Positions 57,247-64,000 of a DNA stretch of 64,000 nucleotides are shown one piece after another. The notes beneath the pieces are model-generated. The model was not told where the DNA came from. It saw only the letters and a program-made list of their open reading frames with translations, and searched no databases. Positions within the stretch are counted from its first letter, which is position 1; every line of letters starts with the position of its first letter. Origin of the DNA: Brooklawnia propionicigenes (GTDB taxonomy: Bacteria; Actinomycetota; Actinomycetes; Propionibacteriales; Propionibacteriaceae); assembly GCF_030297015.1 (NCBI RefSeq), contig NZ_AP028056.1:1374939-1438938 (forward strand), given 5' to 3'. Position numbers and translations under genes: made by a program.

Positions 57247-58344
57247 TCAGGACGCCCAGGCGCCGGTGCCGAACAAGTAAGCCCACCAGCAGATCAGCGC
57301 CAGATCAGCGACCAGCAGCAACAGGCGCAGCACGTTCCAGACCGACCGCGCCCCGGATGACTTCGGACGCCAGCTCAGTGCCAGTGCGAGCAGTCCGAAC
57401 AGCGGGAACCACAGCAGCACCGCTCGGTTGACCGACATGAACCACCCGGAACTGCTGAGCACGATCACATTGACCGCCACCCAGGTGAACTCGGCCCAGC
57501 GGCGCTTCGTCAGGCACCACAGCGCGGCCACATAGCCGAGCGCCACCGACACGATTTCGAAGCGGAACATCACCGGCACCTCGGGACGATCGGGCCAGTG
57601 CGACTCAGCAGTCAATGGCCAGGTCGCCTTCAGCGCGTCCCAAGGCCACGACAGGTTACGCTGCCAGCCCTGCCCCTGAGCCGAATACCAGGCCGACCAC
57701 GAGCCGGTGTGCTGATGCAAGAAGAGCGCATAGGCGCCCAGCACAGCGGCCGGCACCAGCAGCCAGGCGCAGTCCCGTAGCTTCTTCACGAACGGTCTGG
57801 AGCCCTGGGTCACCACCATGATGCCCAGCGCAGCGATGAGGAATAGTCCCGAGATCCTCAGCGCGCAAGCAATCGAGGCCAGTGCGGCGACCTGTCCCCA
57901 GCGGGCTTTGAGGCCACGTTCCCAGGCCCAGAAGGCTGCGGCACAGAAGAACGGTTCGGTATAGGGCACGGCGGTGAAGACCGTCATCGGGGCCAACAGC
58001 CACAGGCAGGCCATCCACACCCCGCCGATGCGGTGCAATGCCCAGGCGGCAAGCCCGGACGCGGCCTGCGCCGCAATCGCGGTCGAGATCACCATGGGTA
58101 ACCCGAGCGCCCCGAAACCCGCCATCAGCAGCGGCAGACCGGGAAAGAAGGCAACATCGAGCGGGTCACGGTAGCCATTGATCGCGATGGTCAGGTAGTG
58201 CTCGACGTCCCAGCGGGTCAACACCTGGTCGAGCGAGGCGCCGGTGCTGGTCATGATGTAGGCCGCCACGCCCAGGAGCATGGCCCGGGTAGCCAGCCAG
58301 GTGATGATGACCAGGCGCGCACCCCGGCGATGGGTTCGCGTCAC
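57247..58344 (-). CDS. PIG-V-like mannosyltransferase (integral membrane)
   Basis: A 365-aa polytopic membrane protein with about eight to ten helices. The first loop has the conserved acidic motif RWDVEHYLTIAINGY, followed by FFPGLPLLM and WLLAPMTVFTAVPYTEP. These are signatures of PIG-V-type GT-C mannosyltransferases, which use polyprenyl-phosphate mannose. It is likely to act in glycolipid, lipoglycan or protein mannosylation at the outer face of the membrane. It overlaps the upstream GT87-like gene by 4 bases and is the last gene of the ponA operon. The acceptor is unknown. Confidence 0.82.
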   Translation of the reverse strand: MTRTHRRGARLVIITWLATRAMLLGVAAYIMTSTGASLDQVLTRWDVEHYLTIAINGYRDPLDVAFFPGLPLLMAGFGALGLPMVISTAIAAQAASGLAAWALHRIGGVWMACLWLLAPMTVFTAVPYTEPFFCAAAFWAWERGLKARWGQVAALASIACALRISGLFLIAALGIMVVTQGSRPFVKKLRDCAWLLVPAAVLGAYALFLHQHTGSWSAWYSAQGQGWQRNLSWPWDALKATWPLTAESHWPDRPEVPVMFRFEIVSVALGYVAALWCLTKRRWAEFTWVAVNVIVLSSSGWFMSVNRAVLLWFPLFGLLALALSWRPKSSGARSVWNVLRLLLLVADLALICWWAYLFGTGAWAS

Positions 58345-59846
58345 CGGACGATCGCCGCAGTCTCAGCAGCGGTGTCGTTCGCAGAATCGTCGACGGGATC
58401 GAGTTCGTCGTCCTCGGCCATCCGCCTGGCCTCGGCGGCCCTCCGGGCCCGATCCTGCATCGCCACCAGCCAGGCCGCATCCGGGGCGTGATTGACCACC
58501 CCGCCGAGCGGATCGTCCACCATCGGCAATCGCACCGGGTCGTTCCACGGAGACCTGATGTCCTCGATCACCCGCATCGCGAACCACAGCTGGATGCCGA
58601 CCCGGATGATCACCGCGATCCAGTACATCCATTCCCACTGGCTGCCCAGTCCGATCGCGCCCTCAAGGAATCCCCAGATCGCGGCGTAGTAGATCGCCTC
58701 ACCCAGCGTCCAGATCGCCACATCGAAGACTTTGGGGCGGGCCAGCACGACGATCGGGAGCAACCAGAGCGCATACTGCGGTGAGTAGACCTTGTTGAAG
58801 ATCAAGAAGCACAGCATCACCAGCAAGATGACCTGTGCCAGCCGTGGCCGGCGGGGTGCGCTGAGCACCAGCCAGCAGACCGCGGCGCCGCTGATCGCCA
58901 TGCAGACGAACGCGATGGCCGAGACCGCGGGAAGCTTGAGACCGGCCAGCGTGAGCACGTACCAGATGGAGCCGAGATCGGCGCCGCGGTCCGCATTCAG
59001 CGTCCAGAACTTGCTCCAGCCCTGCCAGGCGAAGATCATCACCGGCACGTTCACCGCCAGCCAGGCGACTACGGCGCCGATCCAGGCGCGCGCCAGCGCC
59101 CGGTAGTGGCCCGATCGCACGCAGATCAGGGTGATCGCGACCAAGACCAGCACGGGATAGAACTTGGCCGCGAACGCCAGGCCGAGCACGCCGCCGGCGA
59201 TGAAGGGGTACTTGCGGCTCCAGATCAGCAGGCCGATCGACGTCAGCATGACCGCGAACATGTCCCAGTTGATCAGGCCGTTCAGTGCGACGATCGGCGA
59301 TGCAGCGATGAGCAGCGCGTCCCAGACTCGCACCGGGCCGGCGTAACCGACCCGGGGTGAGTCGCGGCCCATCTTCAGATGCGCCCAGACGGTGACCACG
59401 AAGCAGACGAACAGCGCGATCGCATTCACTTGAAAGAACAGCTGGGAGGCCGCCAGCTGCTCGTCGAAGGTCGCCTCCGGCGAGATAACCGCCCCGAGCA
59501 GGCCGGTAATCGCCCTGGTCACAGCGAGAAAGCCGCCAGTCAGCACCGGATACTCGAGCGCTATATCGGTGTATATCCCTGACCCAATACTCAGATCGCG
59601 ATTCAGATAGAGAATCGGGATGTCGCTGTAACACATCCGTAGGAAGGGATTCGGGAACGCATCACCGAGTAGCGGACGACACGGCACCTGACGCCAGACC
59701 AAGATCAACCAGGTCAGCGTCGCCGCGGTGAACGCAAAGAAAGCCGGGTTGAACCACAAGCCGACCCTGCGGGCCCGTGACCCCAGGGGCCCGCCCACAC
59801 GGTAGGTGAAATCGACCGGTTCGCTCACCCGGCCATTGTCTCGCAC
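58341..59846 (-). CDS. GT87-like (DUF2029) membrane glycosyltransferase
   Basis: A 501-aa polytopic protein with about ten membrane helices. The extracytoplasmic acidic motif is in MCYSDIPILYLNRDL, EYPVLTGGFLAVTR follows, and the C-terminal half includes FNKVYSPQYALWLLPIVV, all seen in the actinobacterial homologues next to ponA (Rv0051-like). GT87 enzymes transfer mannose from polyprenyl-phosphate mannose. The C-terminus is a hydrophilic Asp/Glu/Ala tail. The start is GTG 59846, overlapping the end of ponA; GTG 59828 is an alternative. It lies in a four-gene operon with ponA. Confidence 0.82.
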   Translation of the reverse strand: MRDNGRVSEPVDFTYRVGGPLGSRARRVGLWFNPAFFAFTAATLTWLILVWRQVPCRPLLGDAFPNPFLRMCYSDIPILYLNRDLSIGSGIYTDIALEYPVLTGGFLAVTRAITGLLGAVISPEATFDEQLAASQLFFQVNAIALFVCFVVTVWAHLKMGRDSPRVGYAGPVRVWDALLIAASPIVALNGLINWDMFAVMLTSIGLLIWSRKYPFIAGGVLGLAFAAKFYPVLVLVAITLICVRSGHYRALARAWIGAVVAWLAVNVPVMIFAWQGWSKFWTLNADRGADLGSIWYVLTLAGLKLPAVSAIAFVCMAISGAAVCWLVLSAPRRPRLAQVILLVMLCFLIFNKVYSPQYALWLLPIVVLARPKVFDVAIWTLGEAIYYAAIWGFLEGAIGLGSQWEWMYWIAVIIRVGIQLWFAMRVIEDIRSPWNDPVRLPMVDDPLGGVVNHAPDAAWLVAMQDRARRAAEARRMAEDDELDPVDDSANDTAAETAAIVR

Positions 59847-59847
59847 G

Positions 59848-62088
59848 TCAGCCAGAACGCCCGGTCCTGGTCGGTTCCTCCGGCTCCGGGGCCTCGGTCG
59901 TCTCGGGAGCCGTGGTCTCCGGACCAGTCGGTTCGGGCTCCTCGGTGGTCTCGACAGGACGCGTGGTCTCCGGGGCCGATGTCTCCTCGGGCTCGGTCGT
60001 CTCAGTCGGCTGCGGGGCTGCTGAGGTGGCGCTGGTCACCGGCAACGTGTTACGCACCGTCGGCTGGATATTGGCCGGCGGATCGAAGTCGACGAACGGC
60101 AGGCCATCGGTGGCCACTGCCATGTACGAATTCCACACATCGGTCGGGTAGCCGGCGCCGTAGAACGCGCCGCTGCCCGGACGTGCGTAGACGTCCAGGT
60201 TCTGGTTTCCGTCGTCACCGGCCACCATCACCACTGCTGTGGCGATCTGCTTGGTGTAGCCGCACAGCCAGGCCGAACGGGTGATCTGCTTGGTGGCGCC
60301 GTCTTGGCCCACCGCGATCCCCTCGGTTCCGGTCTTGCCCGCCACATCGCGTCCGTCGACCGCACTGACCGTCGAGCCGGCCACCGCGCCCGACAGCGCA
60401 TAGCTGAGGTCTTGGGCGACCGGTGTCTCGATCGCTTGCACGCCCTCGGAATTGCCGCTGTAGACCACGTTTCCGGACGCGTCGCGCACCTCGGCAACGA
60501 TGTGGGTTTCGTTGCGCACTCCGTTGCCGGCCAGTGTGGCGTAGCCGGTCGCGTTGTCCAGTGCGGTGACCTCGCCCTCGCCCAGCACCATGCGGTTCAC
60601 CTGGGGTGCCCAGCTGTCGTCCTCAGGGATGCCCGCATCATTGGCGGCTCGGATGAGTTCTTCGGTGCCGTTCGGGATGCGTGCGATCAGGTCAACGAAC
60701 GAGGTATTGATCGAGTCCTGGATCGCCTTCTGCAGTGTGACCGTGCCGTAGTTGTAGGCGGAGTCATTCTGGACGGGTTCGGTGTCGCCCTCCGGGGTGT
60801 AGGTGGACCCGCGCAGCGTCGAACTCAGCCCGAAGCCGTTGCGCAGACCCGCGACAGCGCCCCAGACCTTGAAAGTGGACGCGGCGTAGCGCGGTGTGGT
60901 CGCCCAGTTGCGCGAGTTCGAGACGAAGTCGGAACCGCCGTACAAAGCCAGAATCCCGCCGGTGCCGACATCGATCGAAGCCAGGCCGACGTGCAGATCG
61001 TCAGCGGACGGCTTGACCCGGTTGCCTTCGTCGTCGGTGATGTAGTAGGCGTTGTCAACAGCCCTTTGCACGGTGGACTCGGCGGCGTCGATGGCAGCCT
61101 GCTGCATCCGGGCGTCCACTGTGGTGATGATCGTCAGGCCACCGCCGTTGATCTGCTCCGGGGTGAAGCCCTGGGCCTCGAGCTCGCTGGTGGCCATCTC
61201 GATCAGGAACCCATTCGGGCCGCCGTAGACATCGCTCACCGGGATGTCCGGGAACTCGGGAAGCTGGTTGTAGTACTGGTCGTGTTGTTCCTGGGTGATG
61301 GATCCTATCGGGTCGAGCATGCCGTCGATCACGTAGTTGTACCGCTGTAGCAGCGCCTGCCTGGCGTTGTCGCCGCTGGCGGGATCGAGCGTGGACGGCG
61401 TGTTGACCATCGCGGCCAGCGCTGCGGACTGGTCGATCGTCAGGTCTGCGGCGCTCACGTTGAAGTAGGCCTGAGCTGCCGCTTCGATGCCGTACGCGCC
61501 GCGTCCGAAGTAGATGGTGTTGAGGTAGCCCTCGAGCACCTCTTCCTTCGACGCGGTGTTGTCCATCTTGATGGCCAACGCCAGTTCGGTGAACTTGCGC
61601 GAGAAGGTCTGGTCGCTGGTGAGATACCGGATCTTGATGTACTGCTGAGTGATCGTCGAGCCGCCGCCGCTGATCTCACGATTGGTCAGGATGCCCCAGA
61701 ATGCGCGACCCATGCCCTTGAGGTCGACGCCCTGGTTCGTCCAGAAGGTGCGATCCTCGGCAGCAACCACTGCATCCTTGATCGACTGCGGCATGTCGTC
61801 GTAGGAGATGTTCGTGCGGTTCTGGATGGCCAGCGAGCCGAGCTCAGAGGTGCCATCCCGGAAGTAGAGCCGGGTCGTCTGAGTGGTGAAGTCGGCGTTG
61901 GGATCGGGCAGCTCAGTCCTCTCGTAGAAGACAATGCCGATGACGGCGGCGATCAGGAGCAACGCCAGTACGACGATGCCCGCAATCTTGGCCACACGGC
62001 CAAGCGGTCCGCCCTTGTCCTTCTTCGCGGAGTTGCCGGATTTACCCGGCTTTGCCGCACGCTTCGGGCTTTTTGCCTTCTCAGCCAT
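59848..62088 (-). CDS. ponA: Class A penicillin-binding protein (PonA)
   Basis: A 746-aa bifunctional peptidoglycan synthase. Residues 1-33 are Lys-rich and cytoplasmic, with one membrane helix at about 34-54. The GT51 glycosyltransferase domain has catalytic Glu111 in EDRTFWTNQGVD and GGSTITQQY. The transpeptidase domain has Ser404-x-x-Lys (STFK), SIN 459-461 and KTG 585-587. The tail after about 690 is a Thr/Glu/Pro-rich extracellular linker of variable repeats, common in actinobacterial PonA and a likely O-mannosylation target. ATG 62088 has GAGG upstream and overlaps the DUF5318 gene by 8 bases. Confidence 0.93.
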   Translation of the reverse strand: MAEKAKSPKRAAKPGKSGNSAKKDKGGPLGRVAKIAGIVVLALLLIAAVIGIVFYERTELPDPNADFTTQTTRLYFRDGTSELGSLAIQNRTNISYDDMPQSIKDAVVAAEDRTFWTNQGVDLKGMGRAFWGILTNREISGGGSTITQQYIKIRYLTSDQTFSRKFTELALAIKMDNTASKEEVLEGYLNTIYFGRGAYGIEAAAQAYFNVSAADLTIDQSAALAAMVNTPSTLDPASGDNARQALLQRYNYVIDGMLDPIGSITQEQHDQYYNQLPEFPDIPVSDVYGGPNGFLIEMATSELEAQGFTPEQINGGGLTIITTVDARMQQAAIDAAESTVQRAVDNAYYITDDEGNRVKPSADDLHVGLASIDVGTGGILALYGGSDFVSNSRNWATTPRYAASTFKVWGAVAGLRNGFGLSSTLRGSTYTPEGDTEPVQNDSAYNYGTVTLQKAIQDSINTSFVDLIARIPNGTEELIRAANDAGIPEDDSWAPQVNRMVLGEGEVTALDNATGYATLAGNGVRNETHIVAEVRDASGNVVYSGNSEGVQAIETPVAQDLSYALSGAVAGSTVSAVDGRDVAGKTGTEGIAVGQDGATKQITRSAWLCGYTKQIATAVVMVAGDDGNQNLDVYARPGSGAFYGAGYPTDVWNSYMAVATDGLPFVDFDPPANIQPTVRNTLPVTSATSAAPQPTETTEPEETSAPETTRPVETTEEPEPTGPETTAPETTEAPEPEEPTRTGRSG

Positions 62089-62515
62089 AGATGTCCTCAA
62101 CTGTCTGCTGTCTGCGAGGCGGACGGCGACGCTGGCCGTCGCCCAACACGAACGTCTCTATTAGATGGTTCCAGCCGCAATCAGGGCAAATCTCCACGAC
62201 ACGCACCTTGAACTCACCGAATTCGTCCTGCATCTGCGCGAGCTCCTCGTCCGACTTGATGCGGCCCGAGAACTGCCCGAGTTGATCGCCGAAAACGTAG
62301 TTGAGCAGCGTCAGCCGGTCGGAGACGCAAACCGGGCAGTCGCGTCCCGCCAACGAGCCATGATGCAGCGCCGATCGGACGAGGAGGGGGTCCGCGTCAC
62401 ACGGGTCGAGGCCAGCCAGCAGGGCTTGTGGATGACGCATCGCTTCGAGGGTCGCCCGCCGTTGCAGGGCATGGCTCACCTGCTCACGCTGGGTGCGGAA
62501 GCGCTGCGAAGCCAT
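62081..62515 (-). CDS. DUF5318-family protein
   Basis: A 144-aa protein matching DUF5318, the small gene upstream of ponA in mycobacteria (Rv0049-like). RREQVSHAL-like and LLAGLDPCDADPLLVRSA segments precede a zinc-binding-like CPVC (DCPVC) and a second pair in VEICPDCGWNHL. A four-Cys metal site is likely. ATG 62515 is preferred; TAGGCT lies about 9 bases upstream without a Shine-Dalgarno site, which fits a leaderless operon promoter. It is the first gene of the DUF5318-ponA-GT87-PIG-V operon. Confidence 0.82.
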   Translation of the reverse strand: MASQRFRTQREQVSHALQRRATLEAMRHPQALLAGLDPCDADPLLVRSALHHGSLAGRDCPVCVSDRLTLLNYVFGDQLGQFSGRIKSDEELAQMQDEFGEFKVRVVEICPDCGWNHLIETFVLGDGQRRRPPRRQQTVEDIYG

Positions 62516-62622
62516 GCGCACAAGCCTAAACCGGTAAGTCAACCAGGCCGGTTCGGCCGTGTTGATGCCGGGCGGCAGCGGCTAGTAGGATGAGCGAGCC
62601 CGCGTGGGTTCACGCAGGTGTC

Positions 62623-62695
62623 GGGGCATTAGCTCAGCTGGTAGAGCGACGGCTTTGCAAGCCGTAGGTCAGGGGTTCGAGCCCCCTATGCTCCA
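62623..62695 (+). tRNA. tRNA-Ala (anticodon TGC)
   Basis: A 73-nt cloverleaf. Acceptor stem GGGGCAT pairs with ATGCTCC (62688-62694) with one G-U, discriminator A at 62695. The D arm is GCTCAGCTGGTAGAGC, the anticodon arm CGGCTTTGCAAGCCG with TGC, and the T arm has GGTTCGAGCC. CCA is not encoded. The sequence 3' of it belongs to a mobile element whose recombinase reading frame runs antisense through the tRNA. Confidence 0.95.
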
Positions 62696-64000
62696 CCCAA
62701 TGTGTCTTACGGGAACACGCGACATCGGAAGATGTGGAGTGTTCCCGTTCGGCTTCCTTGCCTCTGGTCGCCTCGCGGACGATCGTTGCGAATGGCTCTG
62801 CGAGGCGTGGACGTAGCTGCTCGTCTTCGGTGATCTCCAGCCGCGTGTAAAACGCTTGGTTCGCGAGCCTCCTGCTGCCGTCGTCAGAGCGCGCGTAGGC
62901 CCGGTGCGCGTCGGTCAGCAGCCTCAGGCTGTCGTGGAGGAACGCGCGCCCACCGGTGTGTTGTTCGTCCTGCTGGGCGAGGCGCTGCTCGATGTCGGCC
63001 AGGCCGGTCCGGATGCGGTCTTGGTGCCGCTTGAGCGTCGGGAGGTCGATGGCGTCGGCGAAGTGCGCGCCCAGCAGCTTGTCGCTCTCGGCCTCCAGAC
63101 GTGCCCGGTTCGCGGTGAGGTCGGCGAACTCCTGATCCCGCCCGACACTGCGCTTGTCGAAGGCAGCGTCGACCTCGGCGGCGAGGTGCCGATAGTCGTC
63201 TTCGCTGATCGTGATCGAGGCGTATGAGTCCTCGACCAGCCGTTCCGCAACCTGCACGGGAACCGCGCGCCGAGTGCAACTCGTCTTCTTCGCGGCTCGA
63301 CCCGAGCAGACGAAGTAGGCGTAGGTCGTGCCGCGCGGGTTGGTCGCGAAGTCCAGCAGCATCCGCGACCCGCACGATCCGCAGTGCAGCAGGCCTTTCA
63401 GGTGGTGGGCGTGGGTGACGTGTCGCGTCATCCTGGCGTTGCGCGCCTTCAGCAGCGATTGCACCTGGTCAAACAGCGCGGGCTCCACCAGTGGCTTGTG
63501 CGCGCCGGGATGCAGCGCTCCCTTGTAGCGGATCACTCCGGCGTAGTACGGGTTCGTGAGTAGCTTGTAGAGGGTGTTCTTCCCCAGCGGCTTCGATGGC
63601 CGTTTCGGCGACGGCACCGTCGTCAATCCCCGGGCGGTGAGTTCACGCAACAGCCCGGTGACCGAGGTCTCGCCCCAGGCGTAGGTCTCGAACGCCCACC
63701 GGATCAACGGTGCGCGCTCGGGATCGACCTCGACCGTTCGAACCTCGCGGCCGTGCTCGTCGGTGCGACGGACGTTGAGGTAGCCGACCGGGGCGCGCAT
63801 CGGGGTTCCGCCCTGCGCGAGCTTCTGGGTGAGGCCTTTGGTGACTTCGGTGGCGAGGTTGCGGCTGTAGAACTCCGCGATGGACGACATGATTCCGTGG
63901 ACCAGCATCCCCGATGGGGTTTGGTCGATCGACTCCGTCGCCGATACCAAGGTGACGCCTGCGGCGAGAAGGGCTTCGTGAATCCTCACGTCATCAGCGC
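62634..64000 (-). CDS. Large serine recombinase, C-terminal part (runs off window)
   Basis: The frame is open from the window edge to a TGA at 62634. The visible 455 residues begin within the resolvase domain (HEALLAAGVTLVSATESID, then FYSRNLATEVTKG). The recombinase domain follows (GYLNVRR.., LLTNPYYAGVIRYKG), then a zinc ribbon (LLHCGSCGSRM..YFVCSG..SCTRR) and a coiled coil. The catalytic Ser lies beyond the window. The last about 20 residues (HRGLEPLTYGLQSRRSTS) are encoded by the antisense of the tRNA-Ala gene, so the tRNA 3' part is presumably the attachment site of an integrated element. Confidence 0.88.
   Translation of the reverse strand, partial: ADDVRIHEALLAAGVTLVSATESIDQTPSGMLVHGIMSSIAEFYSRNLATEVTKGLTQKLAQGGTPMRAPVGYLNVRRTDEHGREVRTVEVDPERAPLIRWAFETYAWGETSVTGLLRELTARGLTTVPSPKRPSKPLGKNTLYKLLTNPYYAGVIRYKGALHPGAHKPLVEPALFDQVQSLLKARNARMTRHVTHAHHLKGLLHCGSCGSRMLLDFATNPRGTTYAYFVCSGRAAKKTSCTRRAVPVQVAERLVEDSYASITISEDDYRHLAAEVDAAFDKRSVGRDQEFADLTANRARLEAESDKLLGAHFADAIDLPTLKRHQDRIRTGLADIEQRLAQQDEQHTGGRAFLHDSLRLLTDAHRAYARSDDGSRRLANQAFYTRLEITEDEQLRPRLAEPFATIVREATRGKEAEREHSTSSDVACSRKTHWVEHRGLEPLTYGLQSRRSTS

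Noticed and set aside
1-64000. CRISPR arrays, rRNA genes, replication origin
   Set aside because: No regularly spaced direct repeats, rRNA-like sequence or dense DnaA-box cluster was seen on either strand.

Overview
The window is one contiguous stretch of high-GC DNA from an actinobacterium. The markers are a mycothiol gene pair (mshA-mshB), CarD, a MarP-type periplasmic protease, an MprAB-like two-component pair, a DUF222/HNH endonuclease, an LpdA-type flavoprotein, and the DUF5318-ponA-GT87 block known from mycobacteria. Several genes seem to lack a Shine-Dalgarno site and to start at or next to the transcription start. L-lactate dehydrogenase, a large acyl-CoA dehydratase activase protein and a tandem-domain phosphofructokinase suggest fermentative metabolism. 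Propionibacteriaceae is a reasonable guess, but no rRNA or other decisive marker is present.

Region by region. 1-16.5 kb is housekeeping: sensor/regulator pair, lactate and NADH dehydrogenases, MarP, CarD, GlnRS, membrane proteins, a helicase and a GST-like reductase. 16.66-20.6 kb holds the most unusual gene, an SF2 DNA helicase fused in frame to a complete group 1/2-like sigma-70 factor. It is followed by an HNH endonuclease gene whose promoter carries a LexA (SOS) box. 20.6-29.2 kb holds a 1462-residue acyl-CoA dehydratase activase protein, a divergent TetR regulator with two near-identical operators between them, a KstD-like flavoprotein and a fatty acyl-CoA ligase. 29.4-35.9 kb has PRPP synthetase and a compact operon of mshA, mshB, a LuxR-type regulator, a tiny ORF and a histidine kinase. 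The kinase is split by a complete ISAs1-family element with 10-bp target duplications; precise excision would restore the frame. 36-49.5 kb is central metabolism: mutarotase, NAD synthetase, LpdA, IlvE, a eukaryote-like tandem phosphofructokinase, an AAA ATPase, starch/glycogen-related proteins, a TetR regulator and a PfkB kinase.

49.5-51.9 kb is a reactive-sulfur operon: truncated thioredoxin, CoA-disulfide reductase/rhodanese fusion, CstR-like repressor and a small Cys-rich protein, under a CsoR-type operator. 51.9-57.25 kb is a decay zone. It holds one IS1380-family element with a frameshifted transposase, fragments of a second IS1380, an IS1634 and an IS30 transposase, a beheaded HAD hydrolase, an XRE-type HTH gene with an in-frame stop, a DUF6572 gene and other fragments. 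57.25-62.5 kb is a cell-envelope operon of four overlapping genes (DUF5318, PonA, GT87-like, PIG-V-like).

The right end has a tRNA-Ala(TGC) gene. Beyond it lies a mobile element whose large serine recombinase runs off the window; its last residues are encoded by the antisense strand of the tRNA. Two 87-bp palindromic elements with 17-bp terminal inverted repeats, about 12 kb apart, form a small repeat family. No rRNA gene, CRISPR array or replication origin was seen.
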